Part shown: one piece after another, positions 18,883 through 28,954 of the stretch
Layout: each line of letters opens with the position of its first letter
Numbering within the stretch: position 1 is the stretch's first letter
Assembly (NCBI RefSeq): GCF_013128195.2
Contig: NZ_CP053452.2
Location: 3,100,001-3,164,000 of the forward strand
Direction: 5' to 3'
DNA from: Frigoriglobus tundricola
GTDB lineage: Bacteria; Planctomycetota; Planctomycetia; Gemmatales; Gemmataceae
DNA length: 64,000 bases
The notes under the pieces: model-generated
What the model saw: the letters and a program-made list of their open reading frames with translations, nothing else
Database searches by the model: none
Told to the model about the DNA's origin: nothing
Made by a program: the position numbers and the translations under genes

Positions 18883-19536
18883 GTGGCCGGGTTTCGCACA
18901 CACATCACGGTGTCGAGCGCGCTGGGCATCGTGTACGGCGGCGCCGCCGTCCAGCCGCTCGGTTTCACCACGGAGGCCGCGATCCTCGCGGCCGGGATCA
19001 CGGCCGTCGGCGGGATGCTCCCGGACCTCGACAGCGCCTCGGGGCGGCCGGTCCGCGAGATGTTCGGGCTGGCGGCGGTCGTGGTGCCGCTCATGCTCGT
19101 CCGCCGCATGATGCACGCGGGCATGTCGGAAGAGGGCATCCTCTCCGTCCTGCTGTTCGGGTACGTGTTCATCCGGTACTTCGCGTCCACCGTCTTCAAG
19201 CGGTTCACCGTCCACCGCGGGATGTACCACAGCATCCCGGCGATGCTGATCGCGGGGCTGTGCGTGTACCTGGCGTACCACAGCCCCGACCGCAACATCC
19301 GCCTCCTGCTCGGGTGCGGGGTGATGCTCGGGTTCCTGTCGCACCTCGTACTGGACGAGATCTACTCGGTGGACTGGCAGGGGCTGAAGCCGAAGCTGAA
19401 GTCGTCGGCCGGCAGCGCGGTGAAATTCGTCTCCCCGTCGCTCCCGGCCACCGTGTTCTGCTACCTGCTGCTCGGCGGCTTGCTGTACCTCGCGTACCGG
19501 GACCTCAAGGACAGTGGCGGGGACTTCGGGTTCTGA
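18883..19536 (+). CDS. YdjM/DUF457-type membrane-bound metal-dependent hydrolase
   Basis: GTG 18883 with AGGAGG at 18871-18876 gives 217 residues. Several hydrophobic segments alternate with short polar motifs typical of the YdjM-like inner-membrane family: an early RTHITVSSALGIVYG, GGMLPDLDSASG with conserved Asp pairs, FTVHRGMYHSIPAML, and LSHLVLDEIYSVDW. The His/Asp residues probably bind metal at the membrane face. The biochemical substrate of the family is unknown. A long palindrome follows 56 bases downstream. Confidence 0.8.
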   Translation: MAGFRTHITVSSALGIVYGGAAVQPLGFTTEAAILAAGITAVGGMLPDLDSASGRPVREMFGLAAVVVPLMLVRRMMHAGMSEEGILSVLLFGYVFIRYFASTVFKRFTVHRGMYHSIPAMLIAGLCVYLAYHSPDRNIRLLLGCGVMLGFLSHLVLDEIYSVDWQGLKPKLKSSAGSAVKFVSPSLPATVFCYLLLGGLLYLAYRDLKDSGGDFGF

Positions 19537-19591
19537 GCGCCGGGGTAAGCGGAGCCTCCTCATACGTGGTTGAATTGGAGCGATCTGGTTT

Positions 19592-19660
19592 TTATTTGTG
19601 GCACAGGCTTTCGAGCCCGCGGTCCCAAGACACAGGCTCGAAAGCCTGTGCCACAAATAA
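19592..19660. repeat. Perfect 26-bp inverted repeat
   Basis: Bases 19592-19617 are perfectly complementary to 19635-19660 around a 17-base loop. The sequence (TTTGTGGCACAGGCTTTCGA core) reads as a recurrent Lys-Ala-Cys/Ala-Phe-Glu peptide in chance frames. The loop contains CCGCGGTCCCA, shared with the repeat at 5282. Located between two co-oriented genes. Confidence 0.8.
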
Positions 19661-19703
19661 CCCGAGTGCCGAGTCCGGCACGCATTCTCCTCGGGGTGCG
19701 AAG

Positions 19704-20624
19704 ATGAAACTCCTTCTTCCCATCAGTTTTCTCATCCCGTTCGCTCCTGACGGCCCAGTGCCGACGATTCCCCACCTGCTGGCTAAGTTGCGCGCCCCCC
19801 GGGAGGAGATCACGCGGTACGAACTGGTGATTGACGCCCGCACGGCGCAAGGCAATGCAAGGGCACACATCCACCACGTCTGGCTGGACGGGCCGCGGGT
19901 CCGCGAAGACCGCCTCGACAACTTCGCCGGCAAGGTGTCGCGTCGGCGGGTGGATTGCACGCACGGCCCGAATCTCGGCGAGTTCTTCACAGTCGCTTAC
20001 GATCCTCAGCCCGATTTCAGCAAGCTCGCGATCATCCGGCCACTGACCGACCGGCAAAAGGTTAACGGAGAGTGGCGGATTCGGATTGAAGACCTCGGGG
20101 CCACGCACGAAGAGTTGGTCAACCTCGCCGCGCGGGATCTGGATTGGTACGTCAATCGGCCGGAGTGGGCCGAGAGGAAAGTCGTGCGGGCGCGCTGGAA
20201 GGGGATGCCGGCGTATACCATCGTCCTCTCCGCGCCGGCCATGAAGACGAAGCCGACTCTGGAGGTGACTCTTCTCCCGCAGCGCGGCTACGCCGCCGTC
20301 TCGGCCCGCCATACCTGGAACCGAGAGGGAGAAGCGGTCGTGGAGACGACGGAGTCGGAGCTGATGCGGGCCGCCGGCATCTGGCTACCGGCGACCTGCG
20401 TGTACCGCGAAGAGGTCAACGGCAAGCAGACGGGCGGATTGACTCAAAAAGTCCAATTCGTCAGTCTCAACAAGCCCATCGACGCGAAAGCCTTTACGCT
20501 CGAGGGAATGGATCTGATTCCCGGCACGCTCGTGAGCACGAGAAATGCCGGCATTCGGAAATGGAACGGCAAGCAGCTCGTTGAGGCGCCGGAAGTCCAG
20601 CCGCCCCCCGCCAGGGGCAAATGA
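19704..20624 (+). CDS. Exported protein of unknown function
   Basis: ATG 19704 gives 306 residues starting with a short signal-like segment (MKLLLPISFLIPFAPDG). The body alternates beta-strand-like stretches (ITRYELVIDARTAQGN, WLDGPRVREDRLDNFAG, AYTIVLSAPAMKTKPTLEVTLLP) and ends in a Pro-rich tail. This all-beta pattern recalls LolA/LolB-like lipoprotein carriers or DUF-type outer-surface proteins, but no motif is decisive. The frame is open upstream, but it passes through the palindrome and is not believed to be coding there. Confidence 0.65.
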   Translation: MKLLLPISFLIPFAPDGPVPTIPHLLAKLRAPREEITRYELVIDARTAQGNARAHIHHVWLDGPRVREDRLDNFAGKVSRRRVDCTHGPNLGEFFTVAYDPQPDFSKLAIIRPLTDRQKVNGEWRIRIEDLGATHEELVNLAARDLDWYVNRPEWAERKVVRARWKGMPAYTIVLSAPAMKTKPTLEVTLLPQRGYAAVSARHTWNREGEAVVETTESELMRAAGIWLPATCVYREEVNGKQTGGLTQKVQFVSLNKPIDAKAFTLEGMDLIPGTLVSTRNAGIRKWNGKQLVEAPEVQPPPARGK

Positions 20625-21178
20625 CCCCAACCTTTTGTTCGACCCTGTAGCAGCAGACGTGATCGGGGTCGGGCTTCGTTTTCCGGTGCGAAGGCGAAGA
20701 ACCCACCTCCCGGCCCCTCCCTTCGTCGTAGGGGGTGAGGAGGCGAAGATCGCTTGCCGCCCGACTCCTGTCCCCCTTCCTAACTCCTGATTTTTTAGTC
20801 CTCACTCCTCACCCCCATCCACCCAACGGCCCGTTCGCCGTACCGGGTCCGCCGGCGCGACGCGGGGGATGAAGGCTTACGCCCCTGGGCACGAGCGCAA
20901 CGCGACATTTTCCCTTTGCTCCTCTTGCTTCCGGGCGAACTTGGCGCAACAATAACAGCGACAACCACACCAACGATGCACCGGCTCGGGCCGCACGCGT
21001 CGGGGTGTCGGGATCGGTCCCACTGGCCGCGATGGTCAGTCCGGACTGGACCCGGCAACCGCGGCGTGGTGCGTTTTCCCAAGCCGGTGCCGGCGTTTAC
21101 AGGAGCGGGTCGCAGGGGGAACCTGCGGGCGGTTCCCTCTCTGTACATGCCCGCACCCACAGCCGAGGGCTGCGACCG
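20625..21178. other. Intergenic region upstream of nusA
   Basis: About 550 bases without a supported gene. In many bacteria rimP directly precedes nusA, and it is not found here. The sequence includes CTCCTCACCCCC-type repeats around 20705-20815, again of intergenic-repeat character. The nusA promoter should be here. Confidence 0.45.
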
Positions 21179-22624
21179 ATGGCGATCAAGAAAGAGAAGG
21201 AGAAGGACCCCGGCGAGGCCATCCTCAAACTCGTGGACACCCTCCACGAGGAGCGGAAGATCTCCAAGGAGACCATCTTCAAGGGCATCGCGGCCGCGAT
21301 CCAGGTGGCCGCCGAGCGCCACTTCCAGGTCGAAGAGGGCGTCCACGTCCAGATCGACGAGGCCACCGGCCACATCGTCGCCCGGCACGGGGAACTCGAG
21401 CTCGACCCGGTCACGCTCGGCCGCATCGCCGCGCAATCGGCCAAGCAGATGATCATCCAGAAGATCCGCGAGGCCGAATCGGACACGGTGTTCAACGAGT
21501 TCGCCGGCAAGAAGGGCGAGCTCGTCGTCGGCACCGTCACCCGCGTGGACGCCGGCACCGCCATCGTCTCGCTCGGCAAGACCGAAGCCCTCCTGCCCCG
21601 CAGCGAGCAGATCCCCGGCGAGACGCACCACGTCAACGAGCGGGTGAAGGCCGTCATCCTCGAGGTCCGCAAACAGGGGCACCGCGTCAAGGTCGTGCTG
21701 TCCCGGTGCCACCCCGACTTCGTCCGGTCGCTGTTCGAGGAGGAGATCCCCGAGATCGACGAGCGGATCATCGACATCCGGGCCGTCGCCCGCGAGGCCG
21801 GGTACCGCTCGAAAGTGGCCGTCACCAGCATCGACATGAAGGTGGACGCGGTCGGCGCCTGCGTCGGCGTCCGCGGCAGCCGCATCAAGAACGTGATCGA
21901 GGAGCTGAACGGCGAGCGCATCGACATCGTGCGGTGGAACGACGCCCTCCAGGTGCTCATCCCCAACGCGCTCCAGCCGGCGCAGATCTCGGACGTGTTC
22001 ACCTACCCGCGCCTCGGCCGGGCGATCGTCCTCGTCACCGACGACCAGCTCTCGCTGGCCATCGGCCGGCGCGGGCAGAACGTCCGCCTCGCGTCGAAGC
22101 TCGTGGGCTGGGACATCGAGATCATGACGCACGACGAACTGGCGGAGGCCCTCGAACGGGCCGAGCGCTGGTTCGGCCAGCTCCCGCACGCCTCGCCGGA
22201 GCTCACCAACGTCCTCATTGAGGAAGGGTTCCTCTCGTACAACGACATCACCTGCATCGACGCCGCGGGGCTGGCCGAGTTCTCCGCGCTGCCGGAGGAC
22301 CAGGCCGACGAAGTCGTGATGTACGCGGAAGAGTACGCGGACGTGATGGAGCAGAGCGTCGAGGCCGAGCGGCGGCAGGCCGAAGAGGCCGCCGAGGTGG
22401 CCCGGCACGAGGCCGACGCGCAGGCCCACGCCGAAGCGGAAGCCGCCGCCGCGTCCGAGCCCGAGCCCGATCTCGGTGCCGAGCCGAGTGCCGAAATCAC
22501 CGAAGGTGCGGAATCGGCCGCGGCCCCCGAACCCTCGGAGGCGGGTGACGTGTCTAATCTCAGCGAGACGACCGAACCGTCGGCTGACGCGCCCTCCGAC
22601 GCGCCCAAGCCGGCCTCGGACTGA
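21179..22624 (+). CDS. nusA: Transcription termination/antitermination factor NusA
   Basis: ATG 21179 gives 481 residues. Domains in order: an N-terminal RNAP-binding domain (ILKLVDTLHEERKISKETIFKGI), an S1 domain (GELVVGTVTRVDAGTAIVSLG), KH1 (SIDMKVDAVGACVGVRGSRIK), KH2 (DQLSLAIGRRGQNVRLASKL), then one helix-hairpin-helix-like segment and an acidic Ala/Glu-rich tail from about residue 385. It binds RNA polymerase and nascent RNA to control pausing and termination. It heads the nusA-infB-DUF503-rbfA cluster, a conserved order in bacteria. Confidence 0.95.
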   Translation: MAIKKEKEKDPGEAILKLVDTLHEERKISKETIFKGIAAAIQVAAERHFQVEEGVHVQIDEATGHIVARHGELELDPVTLGRIAAQSAKQMIIQKIREAESDTVFNEFAGKKGELVVGTVTRVDAGTAIVSLGKTEALLPRSEQIPGETHHVNERVKAVILEVRKQGHRVKVVLSRCHPDFVRSLFEEEIPEIDERIIDIRAVAREAGYRSKVAVTSIDMKVDAVGACVGVRGSRIKNVIEELNGERIDIVRWNDALQVLIPNALQPAQISDVFTYPRLGRAIVLVTDDQLSLAIGRRGQNVRLASKLVGWDIEIMTHDELAEALERAERWFGQLPHASPELTNVLIEEGFLSYNDITCIDAAGLAEFSALPEDQADEVVMYAEEYADVMEQSVEAERRQAEEAAEVARHEADAQAHAEAEAAAASEPEPDLGAEPSAEITEGAESAAAPEPSEAGDVSNLSETTEPSADAPSDAPKPASD

Positions 22625-22856
22625 AACGAAAAAGTGCCAAATGAAAAGTGCCAAATGAGCGACGAAACCGGGGCGATCATCGGGCTCCCACTTGTCACTT
22701 TGAAATTTTCATTTTGTACTCCCGCGCGAGTGCCCTTTTCAGAAAGGCCGGCGGGATTAGAATATAACTCGTTCGGGGCGCATACGGTCGATCCGGCATG
22801 CCCGCTGCGCGGGCCGGTACGGGGGTTGTTCGGGGCACCCCCATGAGGAGTTCCGC

Positions 22857-25800
22857 TTGTCGAATCCGCAGACGAAAGACTCGAAAGAGAAAAAGGTCCG
22901 GGTTTTTAACCTGGCAAAGGATCTGAACGTCGAGAGTAAATTGCTGCTCGATTTCTGTAAGGAATTGGGCTTCTCCGACATCAAGAACCAGCTCAACGGA
23001 CTCGAACCCGAACAGGTCGATGCGCTGAAGGAGCGCCTCAAGAAAGGTCCGGCGAAGTCCGGTAGCGCGCCCCTGTCGCCCCCCGGAACGGCCCCCAAAT
23101 CGATCATCCCGCCACCCGCCAAACTCGACAAGCCCATTCAGACCTTACCGAAACCGGCACCGAAGCCGATCCCGAAACCGGTGGAGCCGGTCCCCGTTGT
23201 CGCCCCGCCCGCGCCGAGCGTGGCGGCCCAATCCGCACCTGCGCCGCAGCCGCCGGCCCCGGCTCCCGAGCCCGCGCCGACCCCGAGCGTGACTGCCGCG
23301 GTGCCGCCCGAGCCGGCGGCTCGTCCCGCCCCGCCCGTCGTTGCTGTGGCGCCAGCGCCTCCCGCGCCGCAGTCGGCTCCCCCCGGCGGCGCCCCAGCCG
23401 TCCGCCCCGGTGAACGCCCCGCCGCGGAACATCATCCCGTCGCTCGGTGGCGGTGGGATACGGAACCTGAACGCCGGACGTCCGGTTGCGCCCACCGTGC
23501 GCCCGGCTGTGGCGCCAGTTCCGCCGCCCGCGGCGGTGCCCCCGATTGCCCCGGCGCCGGCTCAACCGGTGCCGGCAGCACAGGCTCCTGTGGCGCCGGT
23601 TCCCGCGGTGCAGGCTCCTGCTCCCGCGGTGCAGGCCCCTGCGGTGCAGCTCCTGCTGCTCCCTCGCCCGCGCCGCGGCCGACCCCGCGCCCGACGGTCA
23701 CTCCGGCCGCTCCGCCGGCGGCTGCGACGCCGACCAAGCCGGCTCCGAGTGTGCAAAACGCTGCGCCGCCCGCTCCTCCGCCGGCCCCGCCCGGTCCGCC
23801 GAAAAACATTATCCCGTCCATTACCGGAGCGGGTCGCCCGGACATTCTGAAGCGCGCGCCGCAGGTTCCGCCGCCGAATATCATTGCGGGCCGGCGCACC
23901 GGGACCGGCGCGCCCCCGCCCAGTAGCCAGCGGCCGCCTTCGGGCGTCAGCGGCCCCCGGGTCCGCGCCCGGGCGGTCCTGGCGGTGGCCCTCCGGGCGG
24001 TCCGCCCGGAGCGGGGCAACGGCCCGGCGGCGGCCCGCCTGGTTCGGCGCCGGGCCGTTCACCCGGTGGCGGCGGTGGCGGCCCACAGGCCAAGCCCGCG
24101 GCCGGGCAGTCGGTGAAGCTCACGCCCGAGATGATCGACCGCCTCCGTGCCGCCAGCGCCCGCGGTCAGCGGCTCACGCTCACCGACGTGGCCCGCACCC
24201 CGGCCGCCGCGCCGGGCCAGCCCAACAAGCCGGGTGAGGGACCGGCCCGCCCCGGCGGCCCGCCCCGGCCCGGGGCCGCCCCGGCGGCCCGCCCCGGCGA
24301 GGCTGTCGATGACGAAGAAGAAAAGAAGAAGAGCGGCGTCATCGGCCGCGATTCGCGGCACAAGAACCGCGGCAGCGACCGCGGCCGGTCGAGCGGCGGC
24401 CCGCGCGTGGACCGCGGCTCGGTCATCCTCGGCCCCGGCGGCCAGGTCGACCTCATCGACCAGCAGTCCGGCTCGCGCCGCGGCCCGCGCGCCGCGCTGT
24501 TGCGCAAGGCGCAGCGCCGCGGCGAAATCAAGCCGATCATCAAGGAAGGCAAGATCGAGATCGGCCTGCCGATCACCGTCCGCAGCCTGTCCGAAGCCAT
24601 CGGCATGAAGACCGGCGAGCTGGCGAAGCGGCTCCTGAAGGAAACGAACCAGCTCTACGGCAACAACTCGCCGGTGGACTTCGACACGGCCGCGCTCATC
24701 GCCGTCGAGAAGAACATCGAGCTGGTCGTCAAGCGGCAGAAGACCGCCGAAGAGATCCTGATCGAAGAGTTCGAGCAGATGGCGACGAACGTGGACCCGG
24801 AGAAGCTCCGGCCGCGGCCGCCGATCGTCACCATCATGGGCCACGTGGACCACGGCAAGACGACGCTGCTCGACCGGATCCGGCAGTCGAACGTCGCGGC
24901 CGGCGAGGTCGGCGGCATCACGCAGGTGATCCGCGCGTGGTCCGTCATGCACAAGGTCAAGGACCCGGAGACCGGCGAAAAGGTCATCGAGTCGCCGATC
25001 ACGTTCCTCGACACCCCGGGCCACGAGGCGTTCACCAAGATGCGCGCCCGCGGGGCGAACGTCACGGACATCGCCGTCATCGTGGTCGCCGCCACCGACG
25101 GCGTCATGCCGCAGACGGAAGAGGCCGTCGCCCACGCCCGCGCCGCGGACGTGCGGATCGTCGTCGCCATCAACAAGGTGGACGCGCCCAACGCGAACGT
25201 GGACCGCACCCGCCGCCAGCTCTACAACCTGAGCCTGCTGCCGGACAACATGGGCGGCGACGTCCAGTTCGTCGAGACCTCGGCCCTCACCGGCCAGGGC
25301 ATCGACGACCTGCTCGACGCCATCGTCATCGAGTCGGAAATCAACCTCGCCGGCGAGCTCCTGGCGGACCCGGCCCGGCCCGCGTTCGGCACCTGCCTCG
25401 AAGGGTACATGACCGCCGACGAGGGCGTGATGGCGACCGTCCTCGTGCAACAGGGCACGCTCAAGAAGGGCGACATCCTCCTGTGCGGCGCCAACTACGG
25501 CCGCGTCCGGTCGATGCAGAACGACCAGGGCGTGAACATCGAGGAGGCCGGCCCGAGCACCCCGGTCCTCGTCACCGGCCTGGGCGGCGTGCCCAACGCC
25601 GACGACCCGTTCTACGTGGTCGAGGAGCTGACCACCGCGGCCAAGATCGCCGAGGCCCGCGAGACCAAGGACCGCGAGAAGACGCTCAACCGGTTCGCCC
25701 CGGTGAACGTGGAGAACTTCGCGGCCACCAAGAGCAAGCAGAAGATCACCGAGCTGAAGATCATCCTCAAGGCCGAGGCCCGCGGGTCGGTCGAGGCCAT

Positions 25801-26380
25801 CCGCAAGGAGCTGGAGAAGCTGACGCACGAGGAGGTGACCACCCGCATCCTGCACGCCGGCATCGGGGCCATCACCGAGTCCGACGTGCAACTGGCCCTC
25901 ACCAGCCCGGAGGACACGCTCGTCATCGGGTTCAACGTGACCGCCGACGACGCGGCCATGCACCTGGCCGAGGAGCGCGACATCAGCCTCCGCGAGTACC
26001 AGATCATCTACAACCTCGTGGACGACGTGAAGGCCCAGCTCGAGGGCCGGCTCAAGCCGATCGAGGAGGTGGTCCACCTGGGCCGCGCCGTGGTCCGGCA
26101 GACGTTCAAGCACGGCAAGGTGGGCACCATCGCCGGGTGCTACGTCACCAGCGGCGTGCTGGAGCGGTCGGCCCGGGTCCGCGTCATCCGCGGCGGCGTC
26201 GTGGTGTTCCCGCCCGCGGACAAGGTGGTCGGCCTCGACTCGCTCAAGCGGTTCAAGGACGACGCCAAGGAGGTCCGCGAGGGCTTCGAGTGCGGTCTCA
26301 AGATCACCGACTTCAACGACATCAAGGTGGACGACGTGATCGAGGCGTTCAAGATCGAGAGCCGGGCGCGGACCCTCTAA
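22857..26380 (+). CDS. infB: Translation initiation factor IF-2 (reading frame interrupted by three apparent frameshifts)
   Basis: The likely start is TTG 22857, with AGGAG at 22846-22850; it opens with the IF-2 N-terminal domain ([23 protein letters not shown]). The Pro/Ala/Gly-rich linker then changes frame about 23380-23400, returns at ~23640-23660, and shifts again in a C/G run near 23951. From there the frame is intact to the stop. The G domain has [19 protein letters not shown] and SAL motifs, followed by domains II-IV with the fMet-tRNA-binding C-terminus. IF-2 is essential and every part on both sides of the shifts is well conserved, so errors in GC-rich repeats are more likely than a broken gene. 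GTG 24113 could be an internal start for a short form. Confidence 0.9.
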
Positions 26381-26389
26381 CCGAACGCG

Positions 26390-26455
26390 GAGTGCGGAAC
26401 GCGGAATGAAAAACGGAGTTTTTGATTTTTGTTCCGCGTTCCGCGCCCCGCACTC
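26390..26455. repeat. Imperfect inverted repeat between infB and the DUF503 gene
   Basis: GAGTGCGG...AACGCGGAA at 26390-26406 pairs with 26432-26455, with a 7-base insertion in the right arm and an AT-rich centre. It lies just after the infB stop and may act as a transcription attenuator within the cluster. Confidence 0.6.
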
Positions 26456-26461
26456 TTCGAC

Positions 26462-26755
26462 ATGGTGATAGGCAGCCTCCAGTGCCGGCTCCTCGTCCGC
26501 GAGTCCCGCACGCTAAAGGACAAGCGGCAGGTCGTGCGGAGCGTCCTCGACCGCATGACGGCCGCGTTCAACGTGTCCGCGGCCGAAGTGGACACGCACG
26601 ACGACGTGAAGGTGGCGACGCTCGGGTTCGCCGCCGTCGGGTTCGAGCACGCGGCCGTTCGGGGCGCGCTCCAGAAAATCGCCGACGCGCTCCGGGTTCA
26701 CCCGGTCGCGGAGTACCTCGGCGGCGAAATCGCCGTCGGCAGCGAGGTGGTGTGA
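26462..26755 (+). CDS. DUF503/YlxP-like protein
   Basis: ATG 26462 gives 97 residues. VIGSLQCRLLVRESRTLKDKRQVVRSVLDRM is the hallmark opening of the DUF503 (YlxP) family (SLKDKR motif), followed by FNVSAAEVDTHDD and LGFAAVGFE. Family members sit between infB and rbfA across many phyla, as here, and are linked to ribosome/translation biology, but the molecular role is not established. Length is normal. Confidence 0.88.
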   Translation: MVIGSLQCRLLVRESRTLKDKRQVVRSVLDRMTAAFNVSAAEVDTHDDVKVATLGFAAVGFEHAAVRGALQKIADALRVHPVAEYLGGEIAVGSEVV

Positions 26756-26891
26756 CAGGGCCGGTTAGCCGCTACCCGAAGGGAATGCGCAAGCCACGCC
26801 GCAGAACTACGCGGTCCTGTCCGCCATCGTCCGAAAGCTCATCAACTGGTTGCGGCTCCTATAACGTCCGAAAAGGTTCAAGTAACGCACA

Positions 26892-27422
26892 ATGAAATCC
26901 CACCGGCTGGCCCGTGTTTCCGAAGTGATCCGCGAGACCGCGGCCAACGCCATTTTGTTCGAGCTGAAGGACCCGCGCGTCAAGAACGTCACGGTCACCC
27001 GCGCCGAGGTGTCCGGCGACCTCCAACACGCGAAGGTGTTCGTCTCGGTGATGGGCTCCGAGCGGGAGCAGCAGCTCACGATGCACGGGCTCAAGAGCGC
27101 GGCCGGGTTCGTCCAGACCAAGGTGGCCGACCGCCTCACGTCCCGGTACGTGCCGCACGTCACGTTCGTGCTCGATGAGGGCGTGAAGAAGAGCATCGAG
27201 ATCGGCCGGCTCATCCGCGAGGAGACCGAGCGGCTCGCCGCCGATCACCCGTCGGGCGCGACCGGGGCGCACGGAGCCGAGACCCCCGAAGAAGACGAGG
27301 ACGCCGAGGAAGAAGACGCCGGGGCCGCTCCGGCCGACCCGAACAGTCCCCCGCCCGCGCGCGAAACGGCCCGCGCGCCGGGGGCCGCAGCCGCCGACGG
27401 ATCGACGGACCGCCCGACCTGA
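26892..27422 (+). CDS. rbfA: Ribosome-binding factor A
   Basis: ATG 26892 gives 176 residues. The first ~115 residues are the RbfA KH-like fold: HRLARVSEVIRETAANAILFELKDPRVKNVTVTRAEVSGDLQHAKVFVSV and YVPHVTFVLDEGVKKSIEI. The remaining ~60 residues are an acidic Glu/Asp- and Pro-rich extension not found in E. coli RbfA. RbfA matures the 16S rRNA 5' end of 30S subunits. It completes the translation cluster. Confidence 0.93.
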   Translation: MKSHRLARVSEVIRETAANAILFELKDPRVKNVTVTRAEVSGDLQHAKVFVSVMGSEREQQLTMHGLKSAAGFVQTKVADRLTSRYVPHVTFVLDEGVKKSIEIGRLIREETERLAADHPSGATGAHGAETPEEDEDAEEEDAGAAPADPNSPPPARETARAPGAAAADGSTDRPT

Positions 27423-27517
27423 GTGCGGCCAGCGCACGGGCTTCTTGTGGCGCGGGCCGGACGCCCGCACCGCAACAGCAGAGACCAACGGGCACGCCCC
27501 GGAACCGGAGTCCCCGC

Positions 27518-28315
27518 ATGCCGGCCATCACGAACAAGCAGCAACTCCTCACCCACGCGCAGGCGGCCCTCAAGAAGAGGTTCCCGCTGCCCGAGCTGGA
27601 GCCGGAGGCGCCGCGCCCCCTGCTCGAAGAGCTCCTGTTCGCCATCTGCCGCGAGGGCAGCACCACCGAGGACGCCGTAGCCGCGTACGATCGGCTCCGC
27701 AAGACGTTCGTGGACTGGAACGAGGTCCGGGTCAGCACGGTGCAGGAAGTGGCCGACGCGCTCCGGCCGCTGCCGCACGCCGGCCCGCGCGCCGGGTGGA
27801 TCATCGGCGTGCTGCACGCCGTCTTCGAGATGAACTACTCCTACGACCTCGGCGACATGGAGAAGAAGGGGCTGAAACAGGCCGCCAAACAGGTCTCGCG
27901 GTACTTCAACGACAGCGACCTGAAGAAGCTCGGGCTGAAGCAGGCGGCCAAGCAGATCGCCCGGTTCAAGCAGGTGAACGATTTCGCGGTGGCGTGGGTG
28001 GTGCAGCGGTCGCTCGGCGGGCACGCGATCCCGCTCGACGGCCCGACGGTGCGCGTCCTCCAGCGGCTCGGCGTGGTCGAAGAGGTGGACCCGGACGACC
28101 TGGAATCGCTCCGCGGCGGCATCGAGCACGTGATCCCGAAGGCCCGCGGCCCGGAGTTCACGGAACTGATGAGCATCCACGCGAAGGAACTCTGCACGGA
28201 GACCGCCCCGCACTGCACGAAGTGCCCGCTCCTCTCCGAGTGCCCGGCGGGTCAGGAGCTGACCAAGAAGCCGGCCAAGGACGCGGCCGAACCCAAACCG
28301 AAGAAGTCGCGGTAG
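27518..28315 (+). CDS. Endonuclease III-like DNA glycosylase (HhH-GPD, FeS)
   Basis: ATG 27518 gives 265 residues. The C-terminus has the endonuclease III-type [4Fe-4S] ligand pattern C-x6-C-x2-C-x5-C (CTETAPHCTKCPLLSEC). HAIPLDGPTVRVLQRLG corresponds to the catalytic-Asp segment (IPVDTHV in Nth). The usual hairpin LPGVGRKTA before it is weakly conserved, and an internal Lys-rich duplication (GLKQAAKQ twice) is inserted, so the glycosylase may be a divergent member acting on a different lesion or lacking lyase activity. It follows rbfA at 96 bases and may be in the same transcript. Confidence 0.8.
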   Translation: MPAITNKQQLLTHAQAALKKRFPLPELEPEAPRPLLEELLFAICREGSTTEDAVAAYDRLRKTFVDWNEVRVSTVQEVADALRPLPHAGPRAGWIIGVLHAVFEMNYSYDLGDMEKKGLKQAAKQVSRYFNDSDLKKLGLKQAAKQIARFKQVNDFAVAWVVQRSLGGHAIPLDGPTVRVLQRLGVVEEVDPDDLESLRGGIEHVIPKARGPEFTELMSIHAKELCTETAPHCTKCPLLSECPAGQELTKKPAKDAAEPKPKKSR

Positions 28316-28954
28316 GGCGGGCGCGCCGCGAAGGCCGGTTGCCCCCTGCCGGCTGTGTCACCTCGCCAGCTCCGTTCCCCCCGCGCTTCGCCACAGTTCC
28401 CGGCCCTTCATGCGCGGGCGGACCACCTTCACGATTCTGCCCCCCGTTCCTGTGGCCGATAGGTCTTCCCTCCACAATCTCGTCCCCGGCGCGCCCTGAC
28501 GCCATCGAACCGCCTCCGCGCACTTTCGTCGGCCCCGTCCACTGGGCGGGTACTCCCATTTCGTGCAGAAACCATGGATTCTGTAAACACAGCAAATGGG
28601 AGTTATGAGTGGACATGGTAAATTGGGTAAAATATCATCAGTATGCCTCCGCGCCAATCGTGGGCGCGGCCCCAGGAGGGAGTCTCCTGACACAGGTGCC
28701 GGTGTAAGTGATTGTTACTCGGACGCAGGTCACACCGAGTGATCCAGACCGTACCGCCGCTACAGACGCTCCTTTCACGAATTTCATCAAGAAAATCTGT
28801 TACAAATTGCCCCCCTTAGCGGCGCAAGGAGGCGCACGTTTTCCCATGACTCTTGTGTCCTCGCCCGCCGGCAAAAATCGCAAACATCGACCAAACCTGC
28901 GCGGCTCGCACGGCCGATACACGTGTGCCTGCCGACTGGTGCTGAGGTTCAGCA
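28316..28954. other. Intergenic region with a small inverted repeat
   Basis: About 640 bases without a supported gene. ACTCCCATTT at 28552-28561 pairs perfectly with 28594-28603 across a 32-base loop inside an AT-richer patch. No tRNA-like or riboswitch fold is evident. It probably holds the promoter of the oxoamine synthase gene. Confidence 0.45.

Noticed and set aside
18750-19703. N-terminal extension of the exported protein at 19704
   Set aside because: The frame runs through the perfect palindrome at 19592-19660 and overlaps the YdjM-like gene; the start at 19704 has a signal peptide.
20795-22654. Long open frame (619 codons) antisense to nusA
   Set aside because: Shadow of nusA; the product is Leu/Asp/Val/Gly-rich and without motifs.
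24059-26113. Long open frame (684 codons) antisense to infB
   Set aside because: It mirrors the high-GC third-position pattern of infB, has Val/Asp/Gly-rich low-complexity content and no recognisable domain.
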